From NCBI GenBank assembly GCA_045605445.1, contig JAZUPZ010000029.1, forward strand, positions 184,342-248,341: a stretch of 64,000 nt of DNA, written 5' to 3'. This DNA is from CAZMHL01 sp045605445 (GTDB lineage: Bacteria; Bacillota; Clostridia; RGIG6154). Positions 25,069-33,300 of the stretch are shown here, piece by piece. Below the pieces are notes generated by a model that saw nothing but the letters and a program-made list of their open reading frames with translations, did no database searches and was not told where the DNA came from. Both the position numbers and the translations under genes were made by a program. The stretch's first letter is position 1. Every line of letters starts with the position of its first letter.

Positions 25069-27246
25069 ATGAATTTTACAGAACAAAAAATTGCACAAAC
25101 CCTTGAAACAAACTATATGCCCTATGCAATGAGCGTAATTGTTTCAAGAGCAATTCCTGAAATAGACGGCTTTAAGCCTTCCCACAGAAAGCTTTTATAC
25201 ACAATGTATAAAATGGGCTTGTTAAACGGCGGAAGAACAAAGTCGGCAAACATAGTGGGTCAGACCATGCATCTTAATCCCCACGGTGATGCGGCGATTT
25301 ATGAAACAATGGTAAGACTTACAAAGGGAAACGAAGCCCTTCTTCATCCTTTGGTTGACTCCAAGGGAAACTTCGGTAAGCAGTATTCAAGAGATATGTA
25401 CTTTGCCGCTTCCCGATATACCGAGGCTAAGCTTGCGGAAATTTGTAACGAAATTTTTTGCGATATCGGAAAGGATCCTGTTGATTTTCAGGATAACTAC
25501 GATGCAACTGCAAAAGAGCCTGTGCTTCTTCCCGTATCCTTCCCGAACATTCTTGTAAATGCCAACGAGGGTATTGCCGTTGGTATGGCAAGCAAAATCT
25601 GCTCCTTTAACTTAAAGGAGGTGTGCGAAACAACAATTGCTGTATTAAATGATGAGAATCACGATATAATTACAACACTCAAGGCTCCCGATTTTCCCGG
25701 CGGCGGAGAGCTTATCTTCAATGAAGAGGATATGCGCCAGATTTATGAAACGGGACGCGGAAGCTTTAAGGTAAGAGGCAAATATAATTACGACAAGAAA
25801 AACAACGTAATAGAAATAACCCAGATTCCTTACTCAACCACCGCCGAAATGATAATCGACAAGGTTGTAGACGGAATAAAGGCGGGAAAATTCAAGGAAA
25901 TAAACGACATAAGAGACGAAACCGACCTTTCCGGTCTTAAAATTGCAATTGAAGTAAAAAGAAGTGTTGACGTTGAAAAGCTTATGGCAAGACTTTTTAA
26001 GGAAACTACTCTTCAGGATACCTTCAGCTGTAATTTCAATATTCTTATCGACGGAGCACCTATGGTTCTCGGCGTAAGGGAAATTCTGAAAAACTGGATA
26101 AAGTTCCGCATAAAATGTATCGAAAGAACTCTTCGATATGACCTTGCCAAAAAAGAAGAAAAGCTTCACAGGTTAAGAGGTCTTGAAAAAATTCTTCTTG
26201 ATATTGACAAGGCTATAAAAATCATAAGGGAAACAGAAAAAGATGCCGACGTTATTCCTTCTCTTATGGCGGGCTTTGGAATTGATGAAATTCAGGCAGA
26301 ATACGTTGCAGAAATAAAGCTGCGTAATCTTAATAAAGAATATATTCTCAGAAATATAAGAGATATTGCCGACCTGGAAAGGGAAATTGAAGAAATAAAT
26401 GCAACCCTTAAAAGCGAAAGAAGAATTAAAAAGATAATAGCAAAACAGCTTGAAAAGGTTATTGCAAAATACGGAGTTGACAGAAAAACCGATATAATTA
26501 ACGAAACCGACGTTAAGGTTGACATTGCAAGGGTTGAAAAAGAGGTTGAAAGCTATCCGCTTAAGATTTTCCTTACAGAGCAGGGATATCTTAAGAAAAT
26601 AACAATGGCATCATTAAGAATGGCAGATACCCAGAAGCTCAAGGAAGACGATGAGCTTGCTCAGGAACTTGAAGCAAATAACGTTGACGACCTTCTTCTT
26701 TTTTCCAACAAGTGTAACTGCTATAAGCTTAAAATTGATGATATAAGAAATACAAAAGCAAGCGATATGGGCGATTATACGCCGAATATCCTTGAAATGG
26801 AAGAGGGAGAAAGAATAGTGTTTGTTCATGCAACAAGCGACTATTCGGGAAGATTCCTGTTCGGCTTTGCTGACGGAAGAACCTGTAAAACCCCTATTAA
26901 ATCCTACGAAACAAAAACAAACAGAAAAATGCTTCAGAAGGCATTTTCGGCCCACTCGCCAATTGTCGGAATTATTTATCTTCCCGATGATATCGATGTT
27001 GTTGCTTTCGGAAGCAACGAAAAGGCATTTGCCTTTAATACGGCAGTAATTCCCGAAAAAACAACAAGAAGCTCTCAAGGGGTAAAAACCTTCAATCCGG
27101 GCAAAACGGGAAGAATGATAAAAATAACAACCTTTGAAAATTCGGGAATAGCCGATATGAAGCCTTACCGCGCGAGAAAAATTCCTTCGGCGGGCTCAAA
27201 GCTTACCTCGGAGGACAAGGGCGTAGAACAATTATCATTTGAATAA
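25069..27246 (+). CDS. parC: Topoisomerase IV subunit A (ParC)
   Basis: A 725-residue DNA-cleaving subunit. The winged-helix core shows PEIDGFKPSHRKLLYTMYKM and the catalytic tyrosine in KQYSRDMYFAASRYTEAKL; the coiled-coil gate and an abbreviated beta-propeller C-terminus follow. The C-terminal part lacks a good GyrA box (QRRGGKG), which in gyrase allows wrapping and supercoiling, so topo IV is the best name. RBS AGAAAGGA at about 25051-25058. Only 14 bases separate its stop from the PqqD-like start, so read-through into the next locus is possible. Confidence 0.88.
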   Translation: MNFTEQKIAQTLETNYMPYAMSVIVSRAIPEIDGFKPSHRKLLYTMYKMGLLNGGRTKSANIVGQTMHLNPHGDAAIYETMVRLTKGNEALLHPLVDSKGNFGKQYSRDMYFAASRYTEAKLAEICNEIFCDIGKDPVDFQDNYDATAKEPVLLPVSFPNILVNANEGIAVGMASKICSFNLKEVCETTIAVLNDENHDIITTLKAPDFPGGGELIFNEEDMRQIYETGRGSFKVRGKYNYDKKNNVIEITQIPYSTTAEMIIDKVVDGIKAGKFKEINDIRDETDLSGLKIAIEVKRSVDVEKLMARLFKETTLQDTFSCNFNILIDGAPMVLGVREILKNWIKFRIKCIERTLRYDLAKKEEKLHRLRGLEKILLDIDKAIKIIRETEKDADVIPSLMAGFGIDEIQAEYVAEIKLRNLNKEYILRNIRDIADLEREIEEINATLKSERRIKKIIAKQLEKVIAKYGVDRKTDIINETDVKVDIARVEKEVESYPLKIFLTEQGYLKKITMASLRMADTQKLKEDDELAQELEANNVDDLLLFSNKCNCYKLKIDDIRNTKASDMGDYTPNILEMEEGERIVFVHATSDYSGRFLFGFADGRTCKTPIKSYETKTNRKMLQKAFSAHSPIVGIIYLPDDIDVVAFGSNEKAFAFNTAVIPEKTTRSSQGVKTFNPGKTGRMIKITTFENSGIADMKPYRARKIPSAGSKLTSEDKGVEQLSFE

Positions 27247-27259
27247 AAGGGTGATGTTT

Positions 27260-27529
27260 ATGAAAATCAAAGAAGGCTTTCTGGTAAAAAAAGTAGCAGA
27301 TGATTACATTGTAATTCCTTACGAAGATAAAATTGTTGATTTCAAAGCAATGCTCGTTTTAAACGAAACGGGGGCATTTCTCTGGGAGGAACTGCAGAAA
27401 AGAACTTCTTCTGAGGAACTTAAAACAAAGCTTACTTCGGAATTTGATGTTGATGAAAAAACGGCAGAAAAGGATATAAGCGATTTCCTTCAGCTGCTTA
27501 AGGAAAAGGATTTGCTTGAGAATGAATAA
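27260..27529 (+). CDS. PqqD-like peptide-binding protein (RRE fold candidate)
   Basis: An 89-residue protein that resembles the PqqD family, whose winged-helix fold (RiPP recognition element) binds leader peptides of ribosomal natural products. Seen are the beta-hairpin start KKVADDYIVIPYEDKIVDF, LNETGAFLWEELQKR, a pattern shared by PqqD proteins, and a helical end (EKDISDFLQLLKEKDLLE). Start chosen at ATG 27260 (AAAGGG at 27246-27251); ATG 27254 and 27239 are also in frame. It overlaps the S26-type peptidase gene by eight bases. In this setting it may present the 59-residue peptide encoded at 29050 to a partner enzyme; this is inference. Confidence 0.8.
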   Translation: MKIKEGFLVKKVADDYIVIPYEDKIVDFKAMLVLNETGAFLWEELQKRTSSEELKTKLTSEFDVDEKTAEKDISDFLQLLKEKDLLENE

Positions 27530-27980
27530 AAGATATTCTCTTGAAGAAATGGCTCCCGTAATCGCGGAGCTTCTTTCTTGCGGAAAAAAAGTAAATATAA
27601 CCGTAACGGGAAACAGTATGTATCCTCTGTTCAGAAACAGGCTGGATACTGTTGTGCTGGAAAAATTTCCCGAATACAAAAAAGGTGATGTAATCTTTTA
27701 TAAAAGGGGAAACGGGCAGTATGTTCTCCACAGAATATTAAAAGAAAAAAACGGAGCCTTTGTTGTGGCGGGGGATAATGAGATAAAAAAGGAGTATCCC
27801 GTTTATAAAGAAAATGTTCTTGGCAGGGCAATCTCCGCCGTAAGAGGAAGCAGAAAAGTTGATTTTTCTTCTTTTATTTATAAATTTTACTCGTTTATGT
27901 GGGTGGAATTCTTTTTTATAAGAAAAAATATATTAAAAATTCTTAAAAACACTTGCAAAATTAAAAGTTTTGTTATATAA
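27522..27980 (+). CDS. S24/S26-type signal-peptidase-like protein
   Basis: A 152-residue protein of the S24/S26 peptidase superfamily. Near residue 30 it has ITVTGNSMYPLF, the catalytic serine motif (S-M-x-P), and later GDVIFYKRGNGQYVLHRIL and VVAGDNE, which match the core of type I signal peptidases. The usual Lys of bacterial SipS types is not placed as clearly, and His (VLHR) is found as in SipW/ER-type enzymes. There is no clear N-terminal membrane helix; a hydrophobic patch lies near the C-terminus (FMWVEFFFI). It overlaps the PqqD-like gene. It could process the peptide at 29050 or the secreted protein at 28033. Confidence 0.8.
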   Translation: MNKRYSLEEMAPVIAELLSCGKKVNITVTGNSMYPLFRNRLDTVVLEKFPEYKKGDVIFYKRGNGQYVLHRILKEKNGAFVVAGDNEIKKEYPVYKENVLGRAISAVRGSRKVDFSSFIYKFYSFMWVEFFFIRKNILKILKNTCKIKSFVI

Positions 27981-27981
27981 T
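27953..27981 (+). promoter_or_regulatory. Sigma-A promoter of the secreted protein gene
   Basis: TTGCAA (27953-27958), 17-base spacer, TATAAT (27976-27981), overlapping the end of the peptidase gene. It gives the 28033 gene its own, probably strong, transcription. Confidence 0.75.
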
Positions 27982-28032
27982 TATGTAGAATGAGTTTATT
28001 ATGTTTAATTATTTACATAGGGGGTTCTAAAA

Positions 28033-29016
28033 TTGAAAAACAGAACTTTTAAATCTTTGTTTACTGCTGCTGTTGCAGTGGTAACAGTATTTGGTATGAG
28101 TCTTACTTCTCTTGCAGCTACATATACTACAACTACCAGATATATGACAGCTGATACAATCAGAATTACATCAGTAGCAAGCAACGTTGCAGAAGGAGAA
28201 TATGTAACTCATTATGTTACAGATTCTGAAGGAAATATCGTTTATCTTAACCAGGAGACAGGTGCAAAAGAAAACGATACCATTACCTTCCAGTACACAA
28301 CCTCAGCAACAAATATTTCATCACAGATGAAGTTCGGCGGTGTTTCCGATACAGCTTCAAACAAAGGTGATGAAGGCTACGACGAGCTCGGCTTTAACAT
28401 TGCTGTTAACGTTGACGGTGTTTATGCGGGAACAGTAGTTGTTCCTGAGCAGGAAGCAGGAATTCTCCTTTCGAGAAAAATCAATCTTGAAGGAATTTAC
28501 GATTTTTCTGCAGCAATTGTATCTGTAGCTTTTGACGGAACTGAAATTGAAAACATTGCAGTTGGCGACAGCTACATTGTTCTTTATACTTCAGCAATCA
28601 CCGCAGACGGAACACTTGATATCACAACAGATTCAACTCAGATCAGCGAGTTTAAGGTAAAATACGGAACCTTGACATATGGAAGCCCTGTTTTATCAAT
28701 GCTTGCAAAAGTAACTGCTAAGGATGGTGCAGTTTACGGATTTGTTATCTCAGATAAAGAAGAAATCACTGCAGAGGATGTTCTTTCTTCTATTAACGCT
28801 TCAGACCTTGAAGGAACTCTTGCTTCAGGCGAAGTTCTTAATTTCAGAGCTTTCGGTAAAGGTTCAACCGGTAACTACGGTGTTGAAGTTCAGGGAATCG
28901 ACGATTACCTCTCAGCAGGTACTTACTATGTTTCTGCATATGTAATCTCAGGCGGAGAATGCAAAGTAAATGCAGTTGCAGGTAAGGGAACAAGAGAGTT
29001 CACAGTTGTTAAATAA
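28033..29016 (+). CDS. Secreted beta-rich protein of unknown function
   Basis: A 327-residue protein with a clear signal peptide (basic MKNRTFK, hydrophobic core, SLAA cleavage site near residue 29). The mature part is Thr/Ser/Val-rich, without cysteines, and looks beta-rich (immunoglobulin-like or fibrous). No named domain recognised. The start is TTG 28033 after AGGGGG (28019-28024). Codon use is of the high-expression type (few ATA), like nifJ, and it has its own good promoter. A short gap separates it from the 59-residue peptide gene, with an RBS between, so both may be made from the same mRNA. It could be a surface or matrix protein. Confidence 0.75.
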   Translation: MKNRTFKSLFTAAVAVVTVFGMSLTSLAATYTTTTRYMTADTIRITSVASNVAEGEYVTHYVTDSEGNIVYLNQETGAKENDTITFQYTTSATNISSQMKFGGVSDTASNKGDEGYDELGFNIAVNVDGVYAGTVVVPEQEAGILLSRKINLEGIYDFSAAIVSVAFDGTEIENIAVGDSYIVLYTSAITADGTLDITTDSTQISEFKVKYGTLTYGSPVLSMLAKVTAKDGAVYGFVISDKEEITAEDVLSSINASDLEGTLASGEVLNFRAFGKGSTGNYGVEVQGIDDYLSAGTYYVSAYVISGGECKVNAVAGKGTREFTVVK

Positions 29017-29049
29017 TTAGTTTTGTATTTAATTAGGAGGAGTTTCTGA

Positions 29050-29229
29050 ATGCGTAAATACACAAAACCCTCAGTTGAGGTAATAGAACTTCAGATTGCT
29101 GAAAATATTGCAGCACTGGTTCCAAAAACAATTTACAAATCTTCAAAGAGCGGAAGCAGCGGTCTTGTTCCTGAAGAATCAGTTGTTTTTGCAGATAAAG
29201 ATACTTTTGGCAATACAAGTATAATATAA
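29050..29229 (+). CDS. 59-residue precursor-like small peptide
   Basis: ATG 29050 follows a perfect AGGAGG (29035-29040). The product begins MRKYTKPSVEVIELQIAEN and continues with a Lys/Ser/Gly-rich middle (YKSSKSGSSGLVPEE) and an end VVFADKDTFGNTSII. The leader-like N-terminus (KPSVEVIEL) is of a type I associate with small clostridial peptides encoded beside PqqD-like proteins and HprK-like kinases, so a ribosomal peptide precursor is a reasonable reading. It starts 33 bases after the secreted protein and is followed 3 bases later by the kinase gene. Serines and threonines in the core could be phosphorylated by that kinase; this is a guess. There are no cysteines, so it is not a lanthipeptide or sactipeptide. 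Confidence 0.7.
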   Translation: MRKYTKPSVEVIELQIAENIAALVPKTIYKSSKSGSSGLVPEESVVFADKDTFGNTSII

Positions 29230-29232
29230 GGC

Positions 29233-30093
29233 ATGAAAGTCAGGATAGCGGACTTGAATATCGAACTGCTGGGTGCTGATTATGAATATATCAGCACAAG
29301 GATGCAGTCATACATATACGATTTCGAAAAGGCAGACATAACACTTAACTGTGTTGTAACTGAAGAAGAAATAGAATTGCCCGATTATGCTTTCACTGAA
29401 AAAATAGAAAGATGGAATTGGATAACTGAAAAAAGCGGTTCGGTTTCGGTATTTAATGTAGAAACGGCAAGCAAGAAGGTATCCTGTTTAATAGAATGGA
29501 ATGAAAAGTTTGATAGGGCAGATATCTGTTTTAATGATAGCTGCCCTATAACTGATTTTCCAACAGAAAAAAAGCTGTTCAACATTCTTGGTATGGTTAT
29601 GGGTTACACCGTTATAAAATTTAACGGAATGATTTTTCACAGCTCTGCAATTTCCTATAAGAATGAAGCACTTTTGTTCTCGGCACCCTCGGGAACGGGT
29701 AAATCAACTCACACGCTGATGTGGAAAGAAATGTTTCCCGAAGATGTTGAAATCTTTAATGATGACACCCCGGTAATCAGAAAAACAGAAAAAGGCCTGT
29801 ATGCATACGGAACGCCCTGGAGTGGTAAAACCGCGATAAATCTTCCGGTTAAAATTCCTCTGAAGGCAATAGTGTGTATAGCAAGAGGAAAAGAAAATAA
29901 AATTTCAAGGCTTAGTAAAAGGGATGCCTTTTTCAGAATTTTCAACGAAACAAAAAAACCCGCTGAAATGAAATGGATGGGAGAGTCAATCGACTTTATA
30001 ACCTTCCTTGCGGAGAACACAGAGGTTTATGAACTCTTTTGTAATATTTCAGAGGAAGCGGTTTTAACGGTAAAAAAAGAAATTTTCAAATAA
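29233..30093 (+). CDS. HPr kinase/PEPCK-like P-loop protein
   Basis: A 286-residue protein that looks like the HprK/PEPCK family. Seen are the Walker A SAPSGTGKST (residues 150-159), NDDTP (176-180) and GTPWSGK (193-199), the pattern of HprK-type kinases used in lasso-peptide phosphorylation and other peptide clusters. The N-terminal 130 residues are not the HPr-kinase domain of HprK, and no HPr gene is near, so a role in sugar repression is unlikely. The gene begins 3 bases after the peptide stop with only AAGG as RBS, which suggests translational coupling with the peptide gene. Confidence 0.8.
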   Translation: MKVRIADLNIELLGADYEYISTRMQSYIYDFEKADITLNCVVTEEEIELPDYAFTEKIERWNWITEKSGSVSVFNVETASKKVSCLIEWNEKFDRADICFNDSCPITDFPTEKKLFNILGMVMGYTVIKFNGMIFHSSAISYKNEALLFSAPSGTGKSTHTLMWKEMFPEDVEIFNDDTPVIRKTEKGLYAYGTPWSGKTAINLPVKIPLKAIVCIARGKENKISRLSKRDAFFRIFNETKKPAEMKWMGESIDFITFLAENTEVYELFCNISEEAVLTVKKEIFK

Positions 30094-30139
30094 GCTGAAA
30101 AGTGGGGCAATGCTCCTTATTGAAAGGATAAGGGATATT

Positions 30140-31714
30140 ATGAGAAAAAGAATTTCGGTTTTTGTTCTTGCGGCGGTAATGATTTTGTCTTGCATAAGCG
30201 GAGTACAGGCTGAGGAAAAGCAGTTTACTGATATGAATAACAGCCATTGGGCATACGGTCTTGTACAGCAGCTTGTGGAGGAGGGAATAATCAACGGCTA
30301 CGAAGACGGAACCTTCAGACCGGAAAATACGGTAACAAGAGCTGAATTTGCAAAGCTGTTCGGCAAAGGAAGTAAAATAAAACCGGCTGACTTTGTTGAT
30401 CTTCCGAGAGTTCACTGGGCATATTCTTATATAATGAAATCGGGAATTGATGTTGAGCAGGAAAGATTTTATCCCGACAGAGAGATGACAAGAGGTGAAG
30501 CCCTTAAAGCTCTTTACGACAGATACGGTACAAAAACAAAATATTATGCGCCTTCTGTTATCACAAGCCAGTACAAAGCAAACCCAGATGCAGCTGCATG
30601 GGCATACAGCAAACAGCTTATCATCGGCGACGACGGTATAAATTTAAGATTAAACGATACAATAACAAGAGCAGAAGCAGTTGCCCTTATCTTAAGAGCA
30701 AGAAATGTTAAAGAGGCTGAAACAGCAGCGTTTATTGACCTTGTTGACGATGTTACTCTTGAAAAATATTTCAATTATATTCCTGCATTTTCTGCTTTGA
30801 GTTTTGAAAAGAATAAAACAATTACAAACGGTGAATTTGCCGATGTTATTGTTAAAATAACAGACTATGACATTGCAAACGGCAGTCAGTACAAGCCTGC
30901 ATACGAAGGAAAATATGCAACTCAGATTGCTTATCTTTCCTCTGTGTGGGGAAGAGAAAATAACAATGCAGAGTTTGAAAACTCTCAGCTAACTGTTAAA
31001 AATGCAATAACCGGCTTTGTGTTTGCCGCAACAATAAAGGCAAACGGAATGCTTTCCTTAAGCGGGAAAAATGAAACATATCCGGATGTTACGCCAAAGG
31101 GTGAAATGGAAAAAACCTTCCTTACATATGCTTATGAAAACGGAATTTTCCTTTCAAAGGATAAAACCCTTAACCCCGATAAAAAAATAACCCTTAAAGA
31201 GCTTGTATGCTATTATATGCAGATGGATGACAAGGTGGGATTCGAGGAAAGCTATAACGGATCTTATAAAAACGAGTCTTCTGACCTAAATGTTAATCAG
31301 TATCCTTCAAATTACACCCAGTATGCGGTTATTCTTGAAAATGTGCCAAACGAGGTTTATGCCGGCTGCGGACTTATAAATCCCAAAGAGTATACGCCTC
31401 TTATAAAAGAGTACAGAGAAGTGTTCGAGGATATTCTCGGCCAGGTGAACACAAAAATCAAATCGGTTTCCTTAGGAGCAAGAGCAACCTATTATCCGAC
31501 CTTGATTTCAGTAGAAGAAAATAACGTTAAGCTGGTTATAAAGCTTGATGTTGAAGAAAATATACACAATGTCAGATATTCAGACATCTTCAGAAAGGTT
31601 AATACAGAAGATGGCGAAATAAAAGCAGGAACCTATTATCTTATAGTTTCAACAAATGCTCAGCTGACATATGGTTTCGAGCTTGACACTCTGTCACTCG
31701 AAAAAATAATTTAA
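30140..31714 (+). CDS. SLH-domain surface protein
   Basis: A 524-residue secreted protein with a signal peptide (MRKRISVFVLAAVMILSCIS, AQAE-like end) and S-layer homology modules: FTDMNNSHWAYGLVQQLVEE, IINGYEDGTFRPENTVTRAE, then a second one with FYPDREMTRGEALKALYD and a third, weaker, one (WAYSKQLIIGDD...ITRAEAVALIL). Two later partial copies (TITNGEFADVIV, LNPDKKITLKELVCYYM) suggest more SLH-like repeats. SLH modules bind pyruvylated cell wall polymers. I chose ATG 30140 (RBS AAAGGATAAGGG at 30123-30134). It precedes the Wzz-like gene. Confidence 0.85.
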   Translation: MRKRISVFVLAAVMILSCISGVQAEEKQFTDMNNSHWAYGLVQQLVEEGIINGYEDGTFRPENTVTRAEFAKLFGKGSKIKPADFVDLPRVHWAYSYIMKSGIDVEQERFYPDREMTRGEALKALYDRYGTKTKYYAPSVITSQYKANPDAAAWAYSKQLIIGDDGINLRLNDTITRAEAVALILRARNVKEAETAAFIDLVDDVTLEKYFNYIPAFSALSFEKNKTITNGEFADVIVKITDYDIANGSQYKPAYEGKYATQIAYLSSVWGRENNNAEFENSQLTVKNAITGFVFAATIKANGMLSLSGKNETYPDVTPKGEMEKTFLTYAYENGIFLSKDKTLNPDKKITLKELVCYYMQMDDKVGFEESYNGSYKNESSDLNVNQYPSNYTQYAVILENVPNEVYAGCGLINPKEYTPLIKEYREVFEDILGQVNTKIKSVSLGARATYYPTLISVEENNVKLVIKLDVEENIHNVRYSDIFRKVNTEDGEIKAGTYYLIVSTNAQLTYGFELDTLSLEKII

Positions 31715-31729
31715 ACAGAAGGTGAAGAA

Positions 31730-32470
31730 ATGAATAACAGAGAAGAAATAAGTATTCTTGATTTAATATCAATACTCGTAAAAAGATGGTGGATAACCAT
31801 AGGACTTATGGTAGTGCTCTCAGGCTTGTCTTATATTTATTATTCAAATTTCGTACCTGCGAAATATACCTCAACCGGTACACTTTATATTACCATCGAC
31901 AATAACTACTCTTACCAGAGCGGTGACGTTAATATCAACGATATCCAGGCGGCTCAGCAGCTTGCAAACACATATAAGGAAATTCTTTCAAGTAACACCT
32001 TTTATAAGATTATTGCCGTTGAGTCAGGTCTTGATTATACTTATAAAGATTTGTCCCGTATCGTTTCTTATGAAGCAGATGACGAAACTTCAATTATAGG
32101 CGTAAGAGCGGTTACAACTAATCCGGAATATTCAGCTCTCATCATAAGCACAATTTTAAATAATGCTCAGAGTGAAATTTCAAGAGTTGTAGTCGGCGGC
32201 TCAGTTAAAGCAATTGATATGCCTGAGGTTGCAACATCACGTTCTTCACCAAATGTTACAAAGAATGTTATGCTTGCGCTTCTTCTCAGCTTCTTTATCG
32301 GATGTGTAATTAACTTTATGATTGAATTCTTTGACGATTCAATCAAAGGCGCTGAAGATCTTGCAGAAATGTTTGAGCTTCCTGTTCTTGCAGAAATTCC
32401 TGCATTTACAAACGATAAGGAAAACGATAAACACAAGTATTATTATTCCGGCTACAGAAGTTATAAATAG
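31730..32470 (+). CDS. Wzz/YveK-type polysaccharide chain-length protein with Tyr-rich tail
   Basis: A 246-residue membrane protein of the Wzz/YveK type: the N-terminal ISILDLISILVKRWWITIGL helix, a long extracellular part, and a second helix (VMLALLLSFFIGCVINFMI) with DDSIKGAEDLAEMFELPVLA after it. Such proteins pair with a BY-type tyrosine kinase and control exopolysaccharide chain length. The short C-terminal tail after the second helix ends KYYYSGYRSYK, which holds five tyrosines, unusual for this subunit. RBS GAAGGTGA at 31716-31723. The cognate kinase and phosphatase lie on the opposite strand 0.8 kb away. Confidence 0.9.
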   Translation: MNNREEISILDLISILVKRWWITIGLMVVLSGLSYIYYSNFVPAKYTSTGTLYITIDNNYSYQSGDVNINDIQAAQQLANTYKEILSSNTFYKIIAVESGLDYTYKDLSRIVSYEADDETSIIGVRAVTTNPEYSALIISTILNNAQSEISRVVVGGSVKAIDMPEVATSRSSPNVTKNVMLALLLSFFIGCVINFMIEFFDDSIKGAEDLAEMFELPVLAEIPAFTNDKENDKHKYYYSGYRSYK

Positions 32471-32478
32471 CAATTAAA

Positions 32479-32513
32479 AACTGTATCGGCAAAGCTTCCG
32501 GTACAGTTTTTTC
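32479..32513 (+). terminator. Terminator after the Wzz-like gene
   Basis: AACTGTATCGG (32479-32489) with CCGGTACAGTT (32498-32508), one G-T pair, then a run of Ts. Confidence 0.8.
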
Positions 32514-32529
32514 AAAAAGGAACGGTCAT

Positions 32530-33240
32530 ATGAACAAAAAATCAAAAGTAATTCTTATAATTGCAGGAATATTGCTTGTTATTCTTGCAGTTCTTGCAGC
32601 CTTCAACTGGGATAAAATAATAATAGTAAAGGATGCTATTTCAAATAAGTATACAAAAGAAGATATTGATGCTTTCGGCAAAAAGCACGATGACATTTTA
32701 AACGAAGCCTCTAAAAATGTGTTCGACGTAAATCTTACTCCACTTACAGAGGAAGAGAAAAAAGCTCTTGAAGAGGGAAAGATAACCGAGGAGGAAGCAA
32801 GAAAAATAGTTCTCGGCGAAAAGGTTTATGTTGACGGTAAGGTGGTTGACAAGGAAAAGCCGGAGCAGGAAAAACCAAATGTTCCCGAAGGATATGTTGA
32901 TATCAGCGCCCAGATAATTTCTGAAATTTATGTTCTTGAATCAACATATAAGGGAAAGCTCAGTGCAATTGAACATAACACTCTTGCGGCTTATAATGCT
33001 TTGCCACCGGAACAGAAAACAACAGTAAACAAATACAAGCTTGCAAACAGCGCAATGTCTCAGGGGCTTGCTCTTAAAGCTGAATGCGATGCGAAAATGA
33101 ACGACCTGCTTGCTCGCCTTGAGAAAAACCTGATAGAGGGCGGAAAAGACACTTCAATAGTAGGGCAGATAAGAGCAGCCTATGAAAGTGAAAAAAGCGC
33201 AATGCAGTCTTATTATTTAAGTAAATATTCCGGAAGATAA
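32530..33240 (+). CDS. Hypothetical membrane-anchored protein
   Basis: A 236-residue protein with one N-terminal membrane helix (residues 6-26, SKVILIIAGILLVILAVLAA) and a charged outer part with helical segments: an acidic EEEKKALEEGKITEEEARK and a C-terminal QIRAAYESEKSAMQSYYLSK. I do not recognise a domain. RBS AAAAAGGAAC at about 32514-32523. It lies between a terminator and a bidirectional terminator, so it is a single unit, possibly linked to the polysaccharide genes around it. Confidence 0.75.
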   Translation: MNKKSKVILIIAGILLVILAVLAAFNWDKIIIVKDAISNKYTKEDIDAFGKKHDDILNEASKNVFDVNLTPLTEEEKKALEEGKITEEEARKIVLGEKVYVDGKVVDKEKPEQEKPNVPEGYVDISAQIISEIYVLESTYKGKLSAIEHNTLAAYNALPPEQKTTVNKYKLANSAMSQGLALKAECDAKMNDLLARLEKNLIEGGKDTSIVGQIRAAYESEKSAMQSYYLSKYSGR

Positions 33241-33300
33241 AAAAATCCTCATTCGCCTGGTGCCTTTATAGGTGTTCGGTAAATGAGGATTTTTATTTTT
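33241..33300. terminator. Bidirectional terminator
   Basis: AAAAATCCTCATT (33241-33253) pairs with AATGAGGATTTTT (33282-33294), with a T-run on each side. It separates the 32530 gene (+) from cpsB (-). Confidence 0.85.

Noticed and set aside
22840..27246. Calling the topoisomerase pair gyrB/gyrA
   Set aside because: The A subunit lacks a clear GyrA box and the pair is not next to dnaA/recF; topo IV fits better, though a whole-genome check would settle it.
29233..30093. Classical HPr kinase for catabolite repression
   Set aside because: The N-terminal domain does not match HprK and there is no HPr gene or lgt beside it.
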